Source: Rhizobium leguminosarum (GTDB lineage: Bacteria; Pseudomonadota; Alphaproteobacteria; Rhizobiales; Rhizobiaceae). Taken from it: a stretch of 64,000 bases of DNA. The stretch lies in NCBI RefSeq assembly GCF_002953715.1, contig NZ_CP025013.1, forward strand, positions 372,001 through 436,000, written 5' to 3'. Within the stretch, counting starts at the first letter, position 1. Every line of letters starts with the position of its first letter. This document shows, piece after piece, positions 27,220 to 36,418 of this stretch. The position numbers and the translations under genes were made by a program. Below the pieces are notes generated by a model. It saw nothing but the letters and a program-made list of their open reading frames with translations. It made no database searches and was not told where the DNA came from.

Positions 27220-27242
27220 GTTATTTTACTATGTTATATAAT
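27213..27242 (+). promoter_or_regulatory. Predicted promoter of the type IV secretion operon
   Basis: TTGTCA at 27213 and TATAAT at 27237 are separated by 18 bp, which points rightward. The sequence overlaps the first codons of the divergent regulator at 27219. Two ATGTTAT copies (27218 and 27231), 13 bp apart, could be operator half-sites. Confidence 0.55.
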
Positions 27243-27310
27243 TCAGTATAAGTTGGTCTACAGACAAACCACCTCTTCCACAATGGGATGTCCGTTGAAG
27301 GGTCGTGCTC

Positions 27311-27850
27311 ATGAAAAACCTTCTGTTCAACTCAGTCGTGGCGGCCTGCTGCATGTTGCCACCCTACCTTACTTCACCTGGCAGGGCGCAAGCAAATGAT
27401 TGGGGTTGCGAGGTTATCCTGTGCCTCTCCAACCCTGGAGGCCCGACGCAGTTCGCGGAATGCCGGCCGCCGATCCAGAAGCTGTGGCGCGAGCTTGCCG
27501 AGGGGCATTCGTTCCCGACATGCAGCGGCGCCACCTTCCACAGTTCGCGCCCGGGCTATGAGCCGTACTACTGCGAATCCGGATACCGGCTGGAAAGCGA
27601 TTATGCTCCGCGCGGGCAGGAAACAACCTGCGTGTCGATAGCCCTCCAGCCGGTGAGCGATGCATCCTGCCCTCATGTTGGGGACGGGTATAATTTCAGC
27701 AACGGTTCGGTTCAGTCCCCGCGATGGCAGCTGCTGGATGGACGGCGCCAATGCATGGGCTACCCGACGGCCCGCCCGAACGTCAGATCGCAGCCCCACT
27801 ATGTCGACGTCACAATCGACGGGGCGGCGACGCAGCGGGTCTGGTACTGA
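27311..27850 (+). CDS. TrbM-like secreted protein at head of T4SS operon
   Basis: A 179-residue exported protein. ATG 27311 has AAGGG about ten bases upstream and is preferred to GTG 27305. The signal peptide ends near GRAQANDW. The mature part is rich in Cys (WGCEVILCLSNPGG, FAECRPPIQKLW, CMGYPTARP) and matches the TrbM-type pattern found in conjugation and T4SS gene sets. It precedes virB1 by three bases. It probably acts in the periplasm, perhaps in assembly, but its exact function in T4SS is not known. Confidence 0.75.
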   Translation: MKNLLFNSVVAACCMLPPYLTSPGRAQANDWGCEVILCLSNPGGPTQFAECRPPIQKLWRELAEGHSFPTCSGATFHSSRPGYEPYYCESGYRLESDYAPRGQETTCVSIALQPVSDASCPHVGDGYNFSNGSVQSPRWQLLDGRRQCMGYPTARPNVRSQPHYVDVTIDGAATQRVWY

Positions 27851-27853
27851 TCG

Positions 27854-28516
27854 ATGGTCGTCGCTTTCATGGACCTCGCCCAGAGCTGCGCACCCATGGT
27901 GGACGTCAGGACGCTCGCCGCCGTCATCAGTCTCGAGAGCGGTTTCAGCCCCTTCGCCATTCGTATCAACAGCGGCCCACCGCTTGAGCGCCAGCCTGTG
28001 TCGAAGGCCGAAGCGATCGAAATTACGACCGCCCTTGTTGCCGATCGACAGGACATCCAGATCGGGCTCGGCGGCGTTGGCGAGGCGGAGTTGCGCAGGC
28101 TCAAGCTTTCGATTTCGGATGCGTTCGATCCCTGCCTGAACCTCAAGGCGACGGGCACTCTGCTCGACGGCTATTATCGCCTGGCCCTGCGCGCCGGCGC
28201 CGATGCGAAGCAGGCCGAAAAGGTGATGCTTCAGTCCTACTACGGACGTGACGATCCGTCCGTTGGCGAAATGATCAAATATGACGAGCAGGTTCGCCAG
28301 GAAATGGTCCGCCTGCCTTCCGACCTGGCATCTCTCGCTATCGCCGAGCCTCGTGAAGATGCCCCTCGCGCGGACCGGCCCGCCAGCCGGGAGACATCCC
28401 CGGCCGAACAATTCCTTCCCCAATCCAGTGAAGCCGCATCGTGGGACGTCTTCAACGCCCGGCGGTCATCCCAGGTTCTCGTTTTTCAGAACGAACGATC
28501 GGAGCAACGTAAATGA
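27854..28516 (+). CDS. virB1: VirB1-like lytic transglycosylase
   Basis: A peptidoglycan-cleaving enzyme that opens the wall for the secretion channel. The 220-residue protein has the catalytic Glu in AAVISLESGFSPFAIRI and the SLT-type follow-on DIQIGLGGV (in place of the usual N-x-G-L-x-Q) and SISDAFDPCLNLKATGTLL. No classical signal peptide is seen. The C-terminal third is low-complexity and Ala/Glu/Arg-rich, similar to the processed tail of VirB1 proteins. It overlaps virB2 by 4 bp. Confidence 0.88.
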   Translation: MVVAFMDLAQSCAPMVDVRTLAAVISLESGFSPFAIRINSGPPLERQPVSKAEAIEITTALVADRQDIQIGLGGVGEAELRRLKLSISDAFDPCLNLKATGTLLDGYYRLALRAGADAKQAEKVMLQSYYGRDDPSVGEMIKYDEQVRQEMVRLPSDLASLAIAEPREDAPRADRPASRETSPAEQFLPQSSEAASWDVFNARRSSQVLVFQNERSEQRK

Positions 28517-28812
28517 TCTCAAAAGCAGCACTTCGCCCAGTCGCGGCCTCTCTCCTGATGGCAGCAGCCATCGTTGTCTGCCTGGTGGAGCCGGCCTTCG
28601 CCCAGGCAGCCGGGGTCGAAACCGTCCTGCAGAACATCGTCGACATGCTGACCGGCAACATCGCCCGGCTGCTTGCGGTCATCGCCGTCATCATCATCTG
28701 CATCGCCTGGATGTTCGGCTACATGGATCTGCGCCGCGCCGGCTTCTGGATCATCGGCATCGGCGGGATTTTCGGCGCGACAGAACTCGTCAATACGATC
28801 GTTGGAAGCTGA
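28513..28812 (+). CDS. virB2: VirB2-like major pilin
   Basis: A 99-residue pilin precursor with a long signal peptide (MAAAIVVCLVEPAFAQAAG) and two hydrophobic segments, RLLAVIAVIIICIAWMFGYM and GFWIIGIGGIFGATELV. The layout and length are those of VirB2. It is made in the inner membrane and polymerises into the extracellular T-pilus. The position between virB1 and virB3 supports the call. Confidence 0.92.
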   Translation: MISKAALRPVAASLLMAAAIVVCLVEPAFAQAAGVETVLQNIVDMLTGNIARLLAVIAVIIICIAWMFGYMDLRRAGFWIIGIGGIFGATELVNTIVGS

Positions 28813-28817
28813 TCATC

Positions 28818-29156
28818 ATGCCGACAGCCGTCGCTATCGAGGAAGATTTCCTGTTCCTTGCCTGCACCCGCCCGGCGATGATCGCCGGCGTGACGATGGA
28901 GGCGGTGGGCGTGAACGTCATGCTGACGACGATCCTCTACATCACCGCGGGATCGATCGCCTACGCGCTTGTCGGCGTGGTGTTCCATCTCATATTCCGC
29001 ACGCTCGTCAAGCACGACCATAACATGTTTCGGGTCCTGATCGCCTGGATCGAGACGCGCGGCCGGTCACGTAACGCCGCCTATTGGGGTGGCTCCACAC
29101 TCTCACCCTTGATCCTCATCCGGCGCTATGACGAAAGGGATTTGAGCCTTGCCTAG
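28818..29156 (+). CDS. virB3: VirB3-like inner-membrane protein
   Basis: A 112-residue protein with two close membrane segments (GVNVMLTTILYITAGSIAYA and LVGVVFHLIFRTLV) and the family's conserved end HDHNMFRVLIAWIETRGRSR, then RRYDERD. ATG 28818 lies five bases after virB2. Its end overlaps virB4 by 8 bp. VirB3 links the pilin to the VirB4 ATPase during assembly. Confidence 0.9.
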   Translation: MPTAVAIEEDFLFLACTRPAMIAGVTMEAVGVNVMLTTILYITAGSIAYALVGVVFHLIFRTLVKHDHNMFRVLIAWIETRGRSRNAAYWGGSTLSPLILIRRYDERDLSLA

Positions 29157-31515
29157 CATCGCAACGCTTCGCTCGCGTGAACTCGGGCCGGAAACCTTCA
29201 TTCCGCACGTCCGTCACGTCGACGAGACAACGATTGCGCTCGAATCCAGGGCGCTGATGGTGATGCTCGCGCTCGATGGCATATCCTTCGAGACTGCCGA
29301 TGTCCTGGATCTCAACAGTCTGCACCGCGACCTCAATACGCTCTACCGCAACATCGCCGACGAACGCCTGGCGCTCTGGACACATGTCATTCGCCGCCGC
29401 GACAACGACTATCCGGACGGAGAGTTCGCCAATCGTTTTTCGCAGGGGCTGAATGCAAGATACCGCGAACGCATGATCGGAGAGGATCTGTTTCGAAACG
29501 ATCTGTACCTCTCGCTTGTCTGGCATCCGGGCCGGGATCCGGCCGAAAAAGCAGCCAACCTTCTTTCGCGCCTGCGCAGGGCGCGCCGCACCGGCGTCGA
29601 AGTCGACGAGGATGCCCTGAAGCACCTGCAGGACAAAGTGTCGGACGTGACCGCCGGGCTGAAACGCTTCGAGCCTCGGGTGCTCTCCCTCTACCAGCAG
29701 GACGACATCATCTTCTCCGAACCGAGCGAGGTCCTGCATCAGATCGTCGGCGGCCGACGGGAGCGCATTCCGCTGACGGAGGGCAGGATCTCCTCGGCGA
29801 TCTACTCGGATCGGGTGATCTTCGGGCGCGAGACCATCGAGATCCGTCATGAGGCCGAAAGCCGCTATGCCGGCATATTCGGGTTCAAGGAATATCCGGC
29901 GACCACCCGCAGCGGCATGCTCGACGGCATTTTGACGGCGCCGTTCGAGCTCATCCTGACGCAGTCTTTCTCCTTCGTCTCGAAAGCCGATGCGCGCACG
30001 ATCATGGGACGCAAACAGAACCAGATGGTAAGCGCCGGCGACAAGGCGGCGTCGCAGATCGAAGAACTCGGCGATGCCATGGACGACCTGGAATCGAACC
30101 GCTTTGTGCTTGGAGAGCACCATCTGGCGCTGTCGGTCTTTGCGCCTTCGGTGAAGGAGCTGACCGATCATATGGCGAAAGCACGGGCGTACCTCACCAA
30201 CGGCGGCGCGGTCGTTGCCCGCGAGGATCTCGGGCTCGAGGCGGCCTGGTGGGGGCAGCTGCCGGGCAATTTCCGCTATCGCGCAAGATCGGGCGCGATC
30301 ACCTCGCGAAATTTCGCGGCGCTTGCCCCCTATCATTCCTATCCCACCGGTAAAAAGGACGGCAATGAATGGGGACCGGCCGTCGCCATGCTGAAGACTG
30401 CCTCCGGCTCGCCCTTCTATTTCAATTTCCATCACAGCGACCTTGGCAACACCTTCGTCTGCGGCCCGTCTGGCACCGGCAAGACGGTGCTCTTGAACTT
30501 CATGCTCTCCCAACTCGAAAAACATGATCCCCACATGGTCTTCTTCGACAAGGATCGGGGAGCCGACCTCTTCGTCCGGGCCGCGGGCGGCACTTACCTG
30601 CCGCTTCGAAACGGTGTTGCCACCGGCTGCGCGCCGTTGAAGGCGCTTGAACTCACGCCCGAGAACAAGGTGTTCCTCGCCCGCTGGGTCGGCCAGCTGG
30701 TCGGATCGGCAAAGCGCGAGCTGACCGTCTTGGAGCTACGCGACATCGCCTTGGCCATCGATGGCCTGGCCGACCTGCCGGTCGAAAGACGCTCGATCGG
30801 CGCCTTGCGCACCTTCCTCAACAACACCGACCCCGAAGGCATCGCCTCGCGGCTCAGGCGGTGGGAGAGGGGAGGGCCGCTCGGCTGGGTGTTCGACAAC
30901 GGGAGCGACGACATCGGAATCGGCGCCAAGTTCATCGGATACGACATGACCGACTTCCTCGACAATGAGGAAATCCGCACCCCGTTGATGGCCTACCTGT
31001 TCTTTCGCATCGAGCAGCTGATCGACGGGCGGCGCATCATCATCGTCATCGACGAGTTCTGGAAGGCCTTGCAGGATGAAGGCTTTCGCGACCTCGCGCA
31101 GAACAAACTGAAGACGATCCGCAAACAGAACGGACTGATGTTGTTTGCGACCCAAAGCCCGCGCGACGCGATCGTCTCGCCGATCGCCCACACGATCATC
31201 GAGCAGTGCCCGACGCAGATCTTCCTTCCCAATCCGCGCGGCGACCATGCCGATTACGTCGACGGGTTCAAACTGACGGCGCGCGAGTTCGAACTTCTCT
31301 CCCGCGAGCTTTCGGTCGAGAGCCGCCGTTTCATCGTCAAGCAGGGTCACAACAGCGTCGTCGCCGAACTGAACCTCAGGGGCTTCGCTGACGAGCTCGA
31401 CATCCTGTCCGGCCGCACCGCGAACGTCGAACGTGCCGAGGCGATCCGGGCGGAGGTCGGCGACCGGCTCGAAGACTGGCTACCGGTGTTTCAGCAAAGA
31501 GGGAGAACGGATTGA
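29149..31515 (+). CDS. virB4: VirB4-like T4SS ATPase
   Basis: Inner-membrane-associated ATPase that powers pilus assembly and substrate transfer, 788 residues (family about 790-800). Walker A GPSGTGKTVLLNF is near residue 440; Walker B is IIIVIDEFWKALQD, followed by FATQSPRDAI and the Arg finger region. The N-terminal CagE/VirB4 domain precedes it. The start is TTG 29149, with AAGGGA eight bases upstream. It overlaps virB3 by 8 bp and the next gene by one base. Confidence 0.95.
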   Translation: MPSIATLRSRELGPETFIPHVRHVDETTIALESRALMVMLALDGISFETADVLDLNSLHRDLNTLYRNIADERLALWTHVIRRRDNDYPDGEFANRFSQGLNARYRERMIGEDLFRNDLYLSLVWHPGRDPAEKAANLLSRLRRARRTGVEVDEDALKHLQDKVSDVTAGLKRFEPRVLSLYQQDDIIFSEPSEVLHQIVGGRRERIPLTEGRISSAIYSDRVIFGRETIEIRHEAESRYAGIFGFKEYPATTRSGMLDGILTAPFELILTQSFSFVSKADARTIMGRKQNQMVSAGDKAASQIEELGDAMDDLESNRFVLGEHHLALSVFAPSVKELTDHMAKARAYLTNGGAVVAREDLGLEAAWWGQLPGNFRYRARSGAITSRNFAALAPYHSYPTGKKDGNEWGPAVAMLKTASGSPFYFNFHHSDLGNTFVCGPSGTGKTVLLNFMLSQLEKHDPHMVFFDKDRGADLFVRAAGGTYLPLRNGVATGCAPLKALELTPENKVFLARWVGQLVGSAKRELTVLELRDIALAIDGLADLPVERRSIGALRTFLNNTDPEGIASRLRRWERGGPLGWVFDNGSDDIGIGAKFIGYDMTDFLDNEEIRTPLMAYLFFRIEQLIDGRRIIIVIDEFWKALQDEGFRDLAQNKLKTIRKQNGLMLFATQSPRDAIVSPIAHTIIEQCPTQIFLPNPRGDHADYVDGFKLTAREFELLSRELSVESRRFIVKQGHNSVVAELNLRGFADELDILSGRTANVERAEAIRAEVGDRLEDWLPVFQQRGRTD

Positions 31516-32213
31516 TGGAAAGGGTCAGAATAGTGTTTGCGCTCGCGGCGATGGCTGCGCTGTTGCCTGTTGGAACCGCATTCGCACAGGGAATTCCGGT
31601 CATCGATGAGACGGCGATCGCCAAGCAGATCGAGAGCATCACCCAGCTGAAATCTCAGCTCGACACGCTCAATCGACAGCTTCAACAGGCGCAGCAGCTT
31701 TACGCATCGCTGAACAAGATCACCAACATGGCCGATGTCGCCAGCCTGCTGAACGATCCGTCGATCCGCAAGGCATTGCCGCAGGATTTCAAAGACATCG
31801 AAGGGTTGCTCAAGGGAGCGGGCACCGGTGTCTTCGGCAATTCCGCTTCGCAATTCCTTGAAGAGAATTCGACCTATCGCACCGATGCCAATGATTTCTA
31901 TGCGCAGGAATTGGCCCGCGCCCAGAACCAGAATGCCGGCCAGATGAGCCTCGGCCAGCAGATCTACGATGCCGCCACCAAACGCATCGACGGCATCGAT
32001 GAGCTGCGCCAGCAGATCTCAGGTGCCGCGGATGCCAAGGATATCGCCGACCTTCAGGCACGGCTGCAGGCCGAAACCGCCTTCCTGCAAACCGATGTGC
32101 TGCGCATGCAGGCTCTCCAGATGGTCCAGCAGGCACAGGTTCAGGTCGACGACCAGCGCAAGGCCGAGGATTGGCGCAAGCGCCTCGATGCCATGGGAGA
32201 GGCGCTCAAATGA
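31515..32213 (+). CDS. virB5: VirB5-like minor pilus protein
   Basis: A 232-residue exported protein with a signal peptide ending near TAFAQGIPVI. A long coiled-coil follows (QLKSQLDTLNRQLQQAQQLY), then the central region KALPQDFKDIEGLLKGAG and a C-terminal helix. VirB5 is a minor component at the pilus tip. The ATG begins on the last base of the virB4 stop codon (TGATG), so translation is coupled. Confidence 0.9.
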   Translation: MERVRIVFALAAMAALLPVGTAFAQGIPVIDETAIAKQIESITQLKSQLDTLNRQLQQAQQLYASLNKITNMADVASLLNDPSIRKALPQDFKDIEGLLKGAGTGVFGNSASQFLEENSTYRTDANDFYAQELARAQNQNAGQMSLGQQIYDAATKRIDGIDELRQQISGAADAKDIADLQARLQAETAFLQTDVLRMQALQMVQQAQVQVDDQRKAEDWRKRLDAMGEALK

Positions 32214-32443
32214 AACATCTCCTGCTTGGCATCGTCATGCTCACCCTTCCTGGCTGCTTCGGCGAGGGCGACAAGATCCATACCGTCGACGAACTCATGG
32301 CTGATGAGGTCCTTCTGGCGAAGATCACAAGTGAATGCCGCAACAACCCGGGCGCCTTGCGTCAGACGCCCAATTGCCAAAACGCGGAGGCGGCGGACTG
32401 GAAGCTGCGCCTTGAACGCATGAACAGGTCGCTTGGAGGCTGA
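32210..32443 (+). CDS. EexN-like lipoprotein, possible entry exclusion
   Basis: A 77-residue lipoprotein. The signal peptide ends with the lipobox LTLPGC, followed by a short mature domain with CRNNPGALRQTPNCQNAEAA containing two Cys that could pair. EexN-type proteins sit between virB5 and virB6 in many plasmid T4SS operons and are proposed to reduce uptake of the same plasmid. It overlaps virB5 by 4 bp and precedes virB6 by three bases. Its presence favours a conjugative system over an effector-delivery system. Confidence 0.78.
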   Translation: MKHLLLGIVMLTLPGCFGEGDKIHTVDELMADEVLLAKITSECRNNPGALRQTPNCQNAEAADWKLRLERMNRSLGG

Positions 32444-32446
32444 GCC

Positions 32447-33367
32447 ATGTACCAGGTCTTCAGCTTCGTCGACGGCCAGTTCAAGGCGCCGCTAGAGAAT
32501 TTCATCTCGTCGGGCACGTCAAACATCGCCAGCTGGATCAGCGGCCCGCTGACCGCGGCGCTGACGCTCTATGTCGTGCTCTATGGCTATCTTGTCCTGC
32601 GGGGCTCGGTCCAGGAGCCCATTCTCGAATTCGCGTTCCGGGCGATGAAGCTTGCGATCATCGTGATGCTGGTGCGCAACGCCAGCGACTATCAGACCTA
32701 CGTCACCAACATTTTCTTCAAGACGCTGCCGCGCGAGATCTCGCAGGCGCTGAACTCGGGGACGGCACCCAGCGCTTCCACCTTCGACAGCCTGCTCGAC
32801 AAGGGCCAGAAATGCGCCCAGGAAATCTGGGCGCGGGCGACCTGGCCGGCCGACATCGTCACCGGCATCGGCGGGATGATGGCCATCGGCGCGAGCTTCA
32901 CCGTGGCGGCGATCGGCTATATCGTCTCCCTCTATGCCCGGCTGGCGCTCGCCATCGTGCTGGCGATCGGCCCGATCTTCGTCGCGCTTGCGATGTTCCA
33001 GTCCACCCGTCGTTTCACCGAATCCTGGATCGGTCAGCTCGCCAATTTCGTCATTCTCCAGGTCCTGGTCGTTGCCATCGGTTCACTACTGATCAGCTGC
33101 ATCGACACGACCTTCACTGCAATCGAAAGCTATACGGATGTCATGATGCGTCCGGTCGCCCTTTGCGCGATCTGCCTTGCCGCTCTCTACGTCTTCTACC
33201 AGCTGCCCGGCATTGCCTCGGCGCTCGCGGCGGGCGGGGCGTCGCTGACCTACGGCTATGGTGCCAGCCGAGACGCCCATGAAAGCACGCTCGCCTGGGC
33301 CGCCTCGCACGGCACCAGAGCAGTTGGGCGGGGCGCCCATTTCGTCAGCCGCCGCCTCAGGTCTTGA
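32447..33367 (+). CDS. virB6: VirB6-like polytopic membrane protein
   Basis: Inner-membrane channel protein, 306 residues. It has several membrane segments, including ALTLYVVLYGYLVLRG, GASFTVAAIGYIVSLYARL, ALAIVLAIGPIFVALAMF and FVILQVLVVAIGSLLISC. The conserved Trp is in ESWIGQLANF. The size and TM layout are those of VirB6. It lies between the EexN-like gene and a small lipoprotein gene. Confidence 0.92.
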   Translation: MYQVFSFVDGQFKAPLENFISSGTSNIASWISGPLTAALTLYVVLYGYLVLRGSVQEPILEFAFRAMKLAIIVMLVRNASDYQTYVTNIFFKTLPREISQALNSGTAPSASTFDSLLDKGQKCAQEIWARATWPADIVTGIGGMMAIGASFTVAAIGYIVSLYARLALAIVLAIGPIFVALAMFQSTRRFTESWIGQLANFVILQVLVVAIGSLLISCIDTTFTAIESYTDVMMRPVALCAICLAALYVFYQLPGIASALAAGGASLTYGYGASRDAHESTLAWAASHGTRAVGRGAHFVSRRLRS

Positions 33368-33419
33368 GCGACCGGACGCTGCATTCTCCACGACAAACGT
33401 TTCAGAGGTTTGCATTTCA

Positions 33420-33701
33420 ATGATCCGCATTATCGTCTCGCTCCTCCTTGCCATAGAGCTCACCGGCTGCGCATCGAGGTCCCACCCTTTGCCCAAATGC
33501 GATGGCTATTCGCGCCGGCCGCTCAACCGCGCCATGTGGCAGTGGGAGGATAACAAGCCCGCCAGGCACGGCGGCAATGACGCAGTCTCGGCGACGGCGA
33601 CCGGCCAGGTGTCTTATCTGGAAGAGCCGCTGATGGAGAAACCTGCCGCCTTCGCGCATTTTGACGTCGTGGCCTCCTATCGGCCATGCCAGGAGGGGTG
33701 A
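33420..33701 (+). CDS. virB7: VirB7-like lipoprotein
   Basis: A 93-residue lipoprotein with signal IVSLLLAIELTGCASRSHPL (lipobox LTGC) and a second Cys at PLPKCDGYSRRPLN that could form the disulfide with VirB9. ATG 33420 is used; an open frame upstream runs into virB6. It is somewhat longer than the short Agrobacterium VirB7 but occupies the VirB7 position, one base before virB8. It helps anchor the outer-membrane core. Confidence 0.85.
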   Translation: MIRIIVSLLLAIELTGCASRSHPLPKCDGYSRRPLNRAMWQWEDNKPARHGGNDAVSATATGQVSYLEEPLMEKPAAFAHFDVVASYRPCQEG

Positions 33702-33702
33702 G

Positions 33703-34374
33703 ATGGTCAGTCCGGACAATCTGAAGAGCTATTTCGACAAGGCTCGCCGCTTCGATCAGGATCGGCTTATCCAGGTGGAGCGGTCGGCGCGCATCGCCTG
33801 GTCCATCGCGATCGCCGCAAGCGTGCTTGCCGCCACTTCGATCGTCGCCGTTGCCGGCCTCACACCCTTGAAAACGGTCGAGCCCTTTGTGATCCGCGTC
33901 GACAATTCGACCGGCATCGTCGACGTCGTCTCGGCGCTGACTTCGACGGCCGGCAGCTATGACGAGGCGGTGACCAAGTATTTTGCCGCCAAGTATGTGC
34001 GTGCGCGGGAAGCCTATGTCTGGAGCGAGGCCGAGGACAATTTTCGCACCGTCGCCCTGCTCTCGACACAGCCGGAGCAGGCGCGTTTTGCGGCGATCTA
34101 CCGAGGCGGCAATCCGGACTCTCCGCAGAATATCTATGGCCGCGGTGCGACGTCCCGCATCAATGTCGTCTCGATCTCGCTGATCAACGCGAACGTGGCT
34201 TCGGTGCGCTATATCAGAACCGTCACCCGCGGTGACGACGTCAGGACCACCCACTGGGTGGCAACGCTCACCTTTTCCTATGTCAACGCGCCGATGTCCT
34301 CGACCGACCGGCTGACCAATCCGCTTGGTTTCGCCGTCAGCGAATATCGCGCCGATCCGGAGGCCATCAATTGA
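33703..34374 (+). CDS. virB8: VirB8-like assembly factor
   Basis: A bitopic inner-membrane protein of 223 residues. The short N-terminal cytoplasmic part YFDKARRFDQDRLIQVERSA leads to the membrane segment IAWSIAIAASVLAATSIVAV and a periplasmic domain with PLKTVEPFVIRVDNSTG, AREAYVWSEAED and TTHWVATLTFSYV. AGGAGGGG precedes the ATG. VirB8 nucleates the complex between VirB6, VirB9 and VirB10. It overlaps virB9 by 4 bp. Confidence 0.94.
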   Translation: MVSPDNLKSYFDKARRFDQDRLIQVERSARIAWSIAIAASVLAATSIVAVAGLTPLKTVEPFVIRVDNSTGIVDVVSALTSTAGSYDEAVTKYFAAKYVRAREAYVWSEAEDNFRTVALLSTQPEQARFAAIYRGGNPDSPQNIYGRGATSRINVVSISLINANVASVRYIRTVTRGDDVRTTHWVATLTFSYVNAPMSSTDRLTNPLGFAVSEYRADPEAIN

Positions 34375-35228
34375 AGCAGAGTGTCCTGATCGCCCTGGCC
34401 ATGGTCGCCGGCCTCTCCACGACGGCGCTAGCACTCGATATTCCGCGCGGCGCATCCCAGGATAGCCGCGTCCGTTTCATCGACTACCAGCCCTACAACA
34501 TCACGAAGATCGTCGGCACCTTGCGGTCCTCGGTGCAGATCGAGTTTGCCGCCGACGAGGAGATCGCCCACGTCGCGCTCGGCAACAGCGTCGCATGGGA
34601 AGTGGCGCCGGCCGGCAATATCCTGTTCCTGAAACCCCGTGAAAACCAGCCGGTGACCAACATCTCGGTCGTGACGACCAGGCGGGACGGCTCGACACGC
34701 AGCTACCAGATGGAACTGACGGTGCGCGACGGCACGGTCGAGGCCGGGCAGAACACCTACTTCTATGTGAAGTATCGCTATCCCGCCGACGAGGCCGAAC
34801 GTCGGAGGCTGGAGACTGCCGCCCGGGCGCAAGCGGCCCAAGCCGGCGAAGCGGACAAGGTTCTCGCCCTTCACGAAGCCTATGGCCCACGCAACTGGCG
34901 CTATTCGGCTCAAGGGTCCGCGGCACTCGAACCGCAGGCCGTCTACGACAACGGCAAGGTCACCACATTCGCCTTTGCCGGCAACCAGGAAATGCCGGCG
35001 ATCTACATGGAAAATTCCGACGGCAGCGAGAGCCTCGTGCCGAAGTCCGTCGACAACAACCTGGTGCTGGTGCACGCGATCAGCCGCAAGTTCATCCTGC
35101 GCAGGGGAGGCGACGTGCTGTGCGTCTTCAACGAGGCCTATGATCGTATCGGCATCAATCCCGATACGAATACGACCTCACCCTCTGTCGAGCGCGTCGT
35201 GAAGACGCAGGCTGCGAGTGGACAATAG
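34371..35228 (+). CDS. virB9: VirB9-like outer-membrane core protein
   Basis: A 285-residue periplasmic and outer-membrane-core protein. The signal peptide ends near TTALALDIPRG. The N-terminal domain shows RVRFIDYQPYNITKIVGTLR and the typical VAWEVAPAGNILFLKPRENQ; the C-terminal domain has NWRYSAQGSAALEPQAVYDN, TTFAFAGNQEMPAIY and KFILRRGGDVLCVFNE (Cys that may pair with VirB7). Together these match VirB9. It is coupled to virB8 by a 4-bp overlap. Confidence 0.94.
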   Translation: MKQSVLIALAMVAGLSTTALALDIPRGASQDSRVRFIDYQPYNITKIVGTLRSSVQIEFAADEEIAHVALGNSVAWEVAPAGNILFLKPRENQPVTNISVVTTRRDGSTRSYQMELTVRDGTVEAGQNTYFYVKYRYPADEAERRRLETAARAQAAQAGEADKVLALHEAYGPRNWRYSAQGSAALEPQAVYDNGKVTTFAFAGNQEMPAIYMENSDGSESLVPKSVDNNLVLVHAISRKFILRRGGDVLCVFNEAYDRIGINPDTNTTSPSVERVVKTQAASGQ

Positions 35229-35237
35229 GAGGACGTC

Positions 35238-36410
35238 ATGGCCGAGGAAGACAGCCCCCACATCCCAGGTGAGCGCGCGGAGACGACGACCCGCCGCGGC
35301 CTCGACAGTAATCCGACGGTGAGACGTGGTGCGGTGGCGCTGGCAATCATCGCCTTCGTCGGCTTTGCGCTCTGGTCGATGCGTGGCCAGGATAAGCCCG
35401 CCGACGGGGTCCAGCCCGAACGCGTCGTCATCCGGCAGACATCCGATTTCGAGCCGGCAAAGGAGCCGGTCCAACCCGTCGCCACGCCGCCGGAAACCAT
35501 CCTGCCGACGCCCGGCATGCCCGAGCAGGCGGGCGAGGATGAGAAGCTCCTGGACGCTGCCCGCCGCGCGCCGGTCATCGCCTATGGTGGTGAAAAATCT
35601 CCCCAGTCTCATCCCCGAGACCAGAATGCCAGCACCGATGCCGCTTCGAACTACGTTCCCCTCGGGAATAATCCGGGCGGTCTCGGTGCCCAGGCGGAAA
35701 ACGAGGACCAGCGCTTCAATCGGATGCTGACGCCGACACAACTGCAGGGCTCGCGCGCCGGAACCCTTGGAAATCGGGACTTCATCGTTGCCATGGGCAC
35801 CTCCATTCCATGCGTCCTGGAGACAGCCCTTTCCTCCGACCAGCCCGGGTTCACGAGCTGTGTCATCAACCGCGACGTCCTGTCGGACAACGGCCGCGTC
35901 GTGCTGATGGAAAAGGGCACGCAGGTCGTCGGCGAATATCGGGGCGGCCTTCGCCGCGGTCAGAAACGCCTTTTTGTTCTCTGGAATCGGGCAAAGACGC
36001 CGAAGGGGGTGATCATCACCCTGGCGTCACTGGCAACCGATGCCCTTGGGCGTGCCGGTGTCGACGGCTATGTCGATACCCATTGGTGGGAACGTTTCGG
36101 CAGCGCGATCCTGTTGTCCATCGTCGGCGACGCCACCTCCTACGCCAACAGCCAGCTGCAGGATAGCGATGTCGAGGCAGACAACACGACGAGCGCCGGC
36201 AAGCAAGCCGCGACCATCGCCGTCGAGCAGTCGATCAATATTCCGCCGACGCTGTTGAAGCATCAAGGCGAGCTGGTCTCGATCTTCGTGGCACGTGATC
36301 TCGATTTCTCGAGCGTCTATCGGCTTCGCGTGAGCGAACCGCGCAATCGCATCTACGATCGGGCGGTTCTTGGCGACTTCCGTCCAGCCTCGACCCTGGT
36401 CACGAAATAG
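35238..36410 (+). CDS. virB10: VirB10-like core protein
   Basis: A 390-residue protein that spans the envelope. The N-terminal membrane anchor is GAVALAIIAFVGFALWSM, then a Pro-rich linker (EPAKEPVQPVATPPETILPT approximate region), and a C-terminal TrbI-like beta barrel with FIVAMGTSIPCVLETALSSD, KGTQVVGEYRGGLRRGQKRL and ARDLDFSSVYRL. SD GGAGG is six bases before the ATG at 35238. It bridges inner and outer membrane and senses ATP energy from VirB4 and VirB11. Confidence 0.95.
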   Translation: MAEEDSPHIPGERAETTTRRGLDSNPTVRRGAVALAIIAFVGFALWSMRGQDKPADGVQPERVVIRQTSDFEPAKEPVQPVATPPETILPTPGMPEQAGEDEKLLDAARRAPVIAYGGEKSPQSHPRDQNASTDAASNYVPLGNNPGGLGAQAENEDQRFNRMLTPTQLQGSRAGTLGNRDFIVAMGTSIPCVLETALSSDQPGFTSCVINRDVLSDNGRVVLMEKGTQVVGEYRGGLRRGQKRLFVLWNRAKTPKGVIITLASLATDALGRAGVDGYVDTHWWERFGSAILLSIVGDATSYANSQLQDSDVEADNTTSAGKQAATIAVEQSINIPPTLLKHQGELVSIFVARDLDFSSVYRLRVSEPRNRIYDRAVLGDFRPASTLVTK

Positions 36411-36418
36411 GCCCGCTC

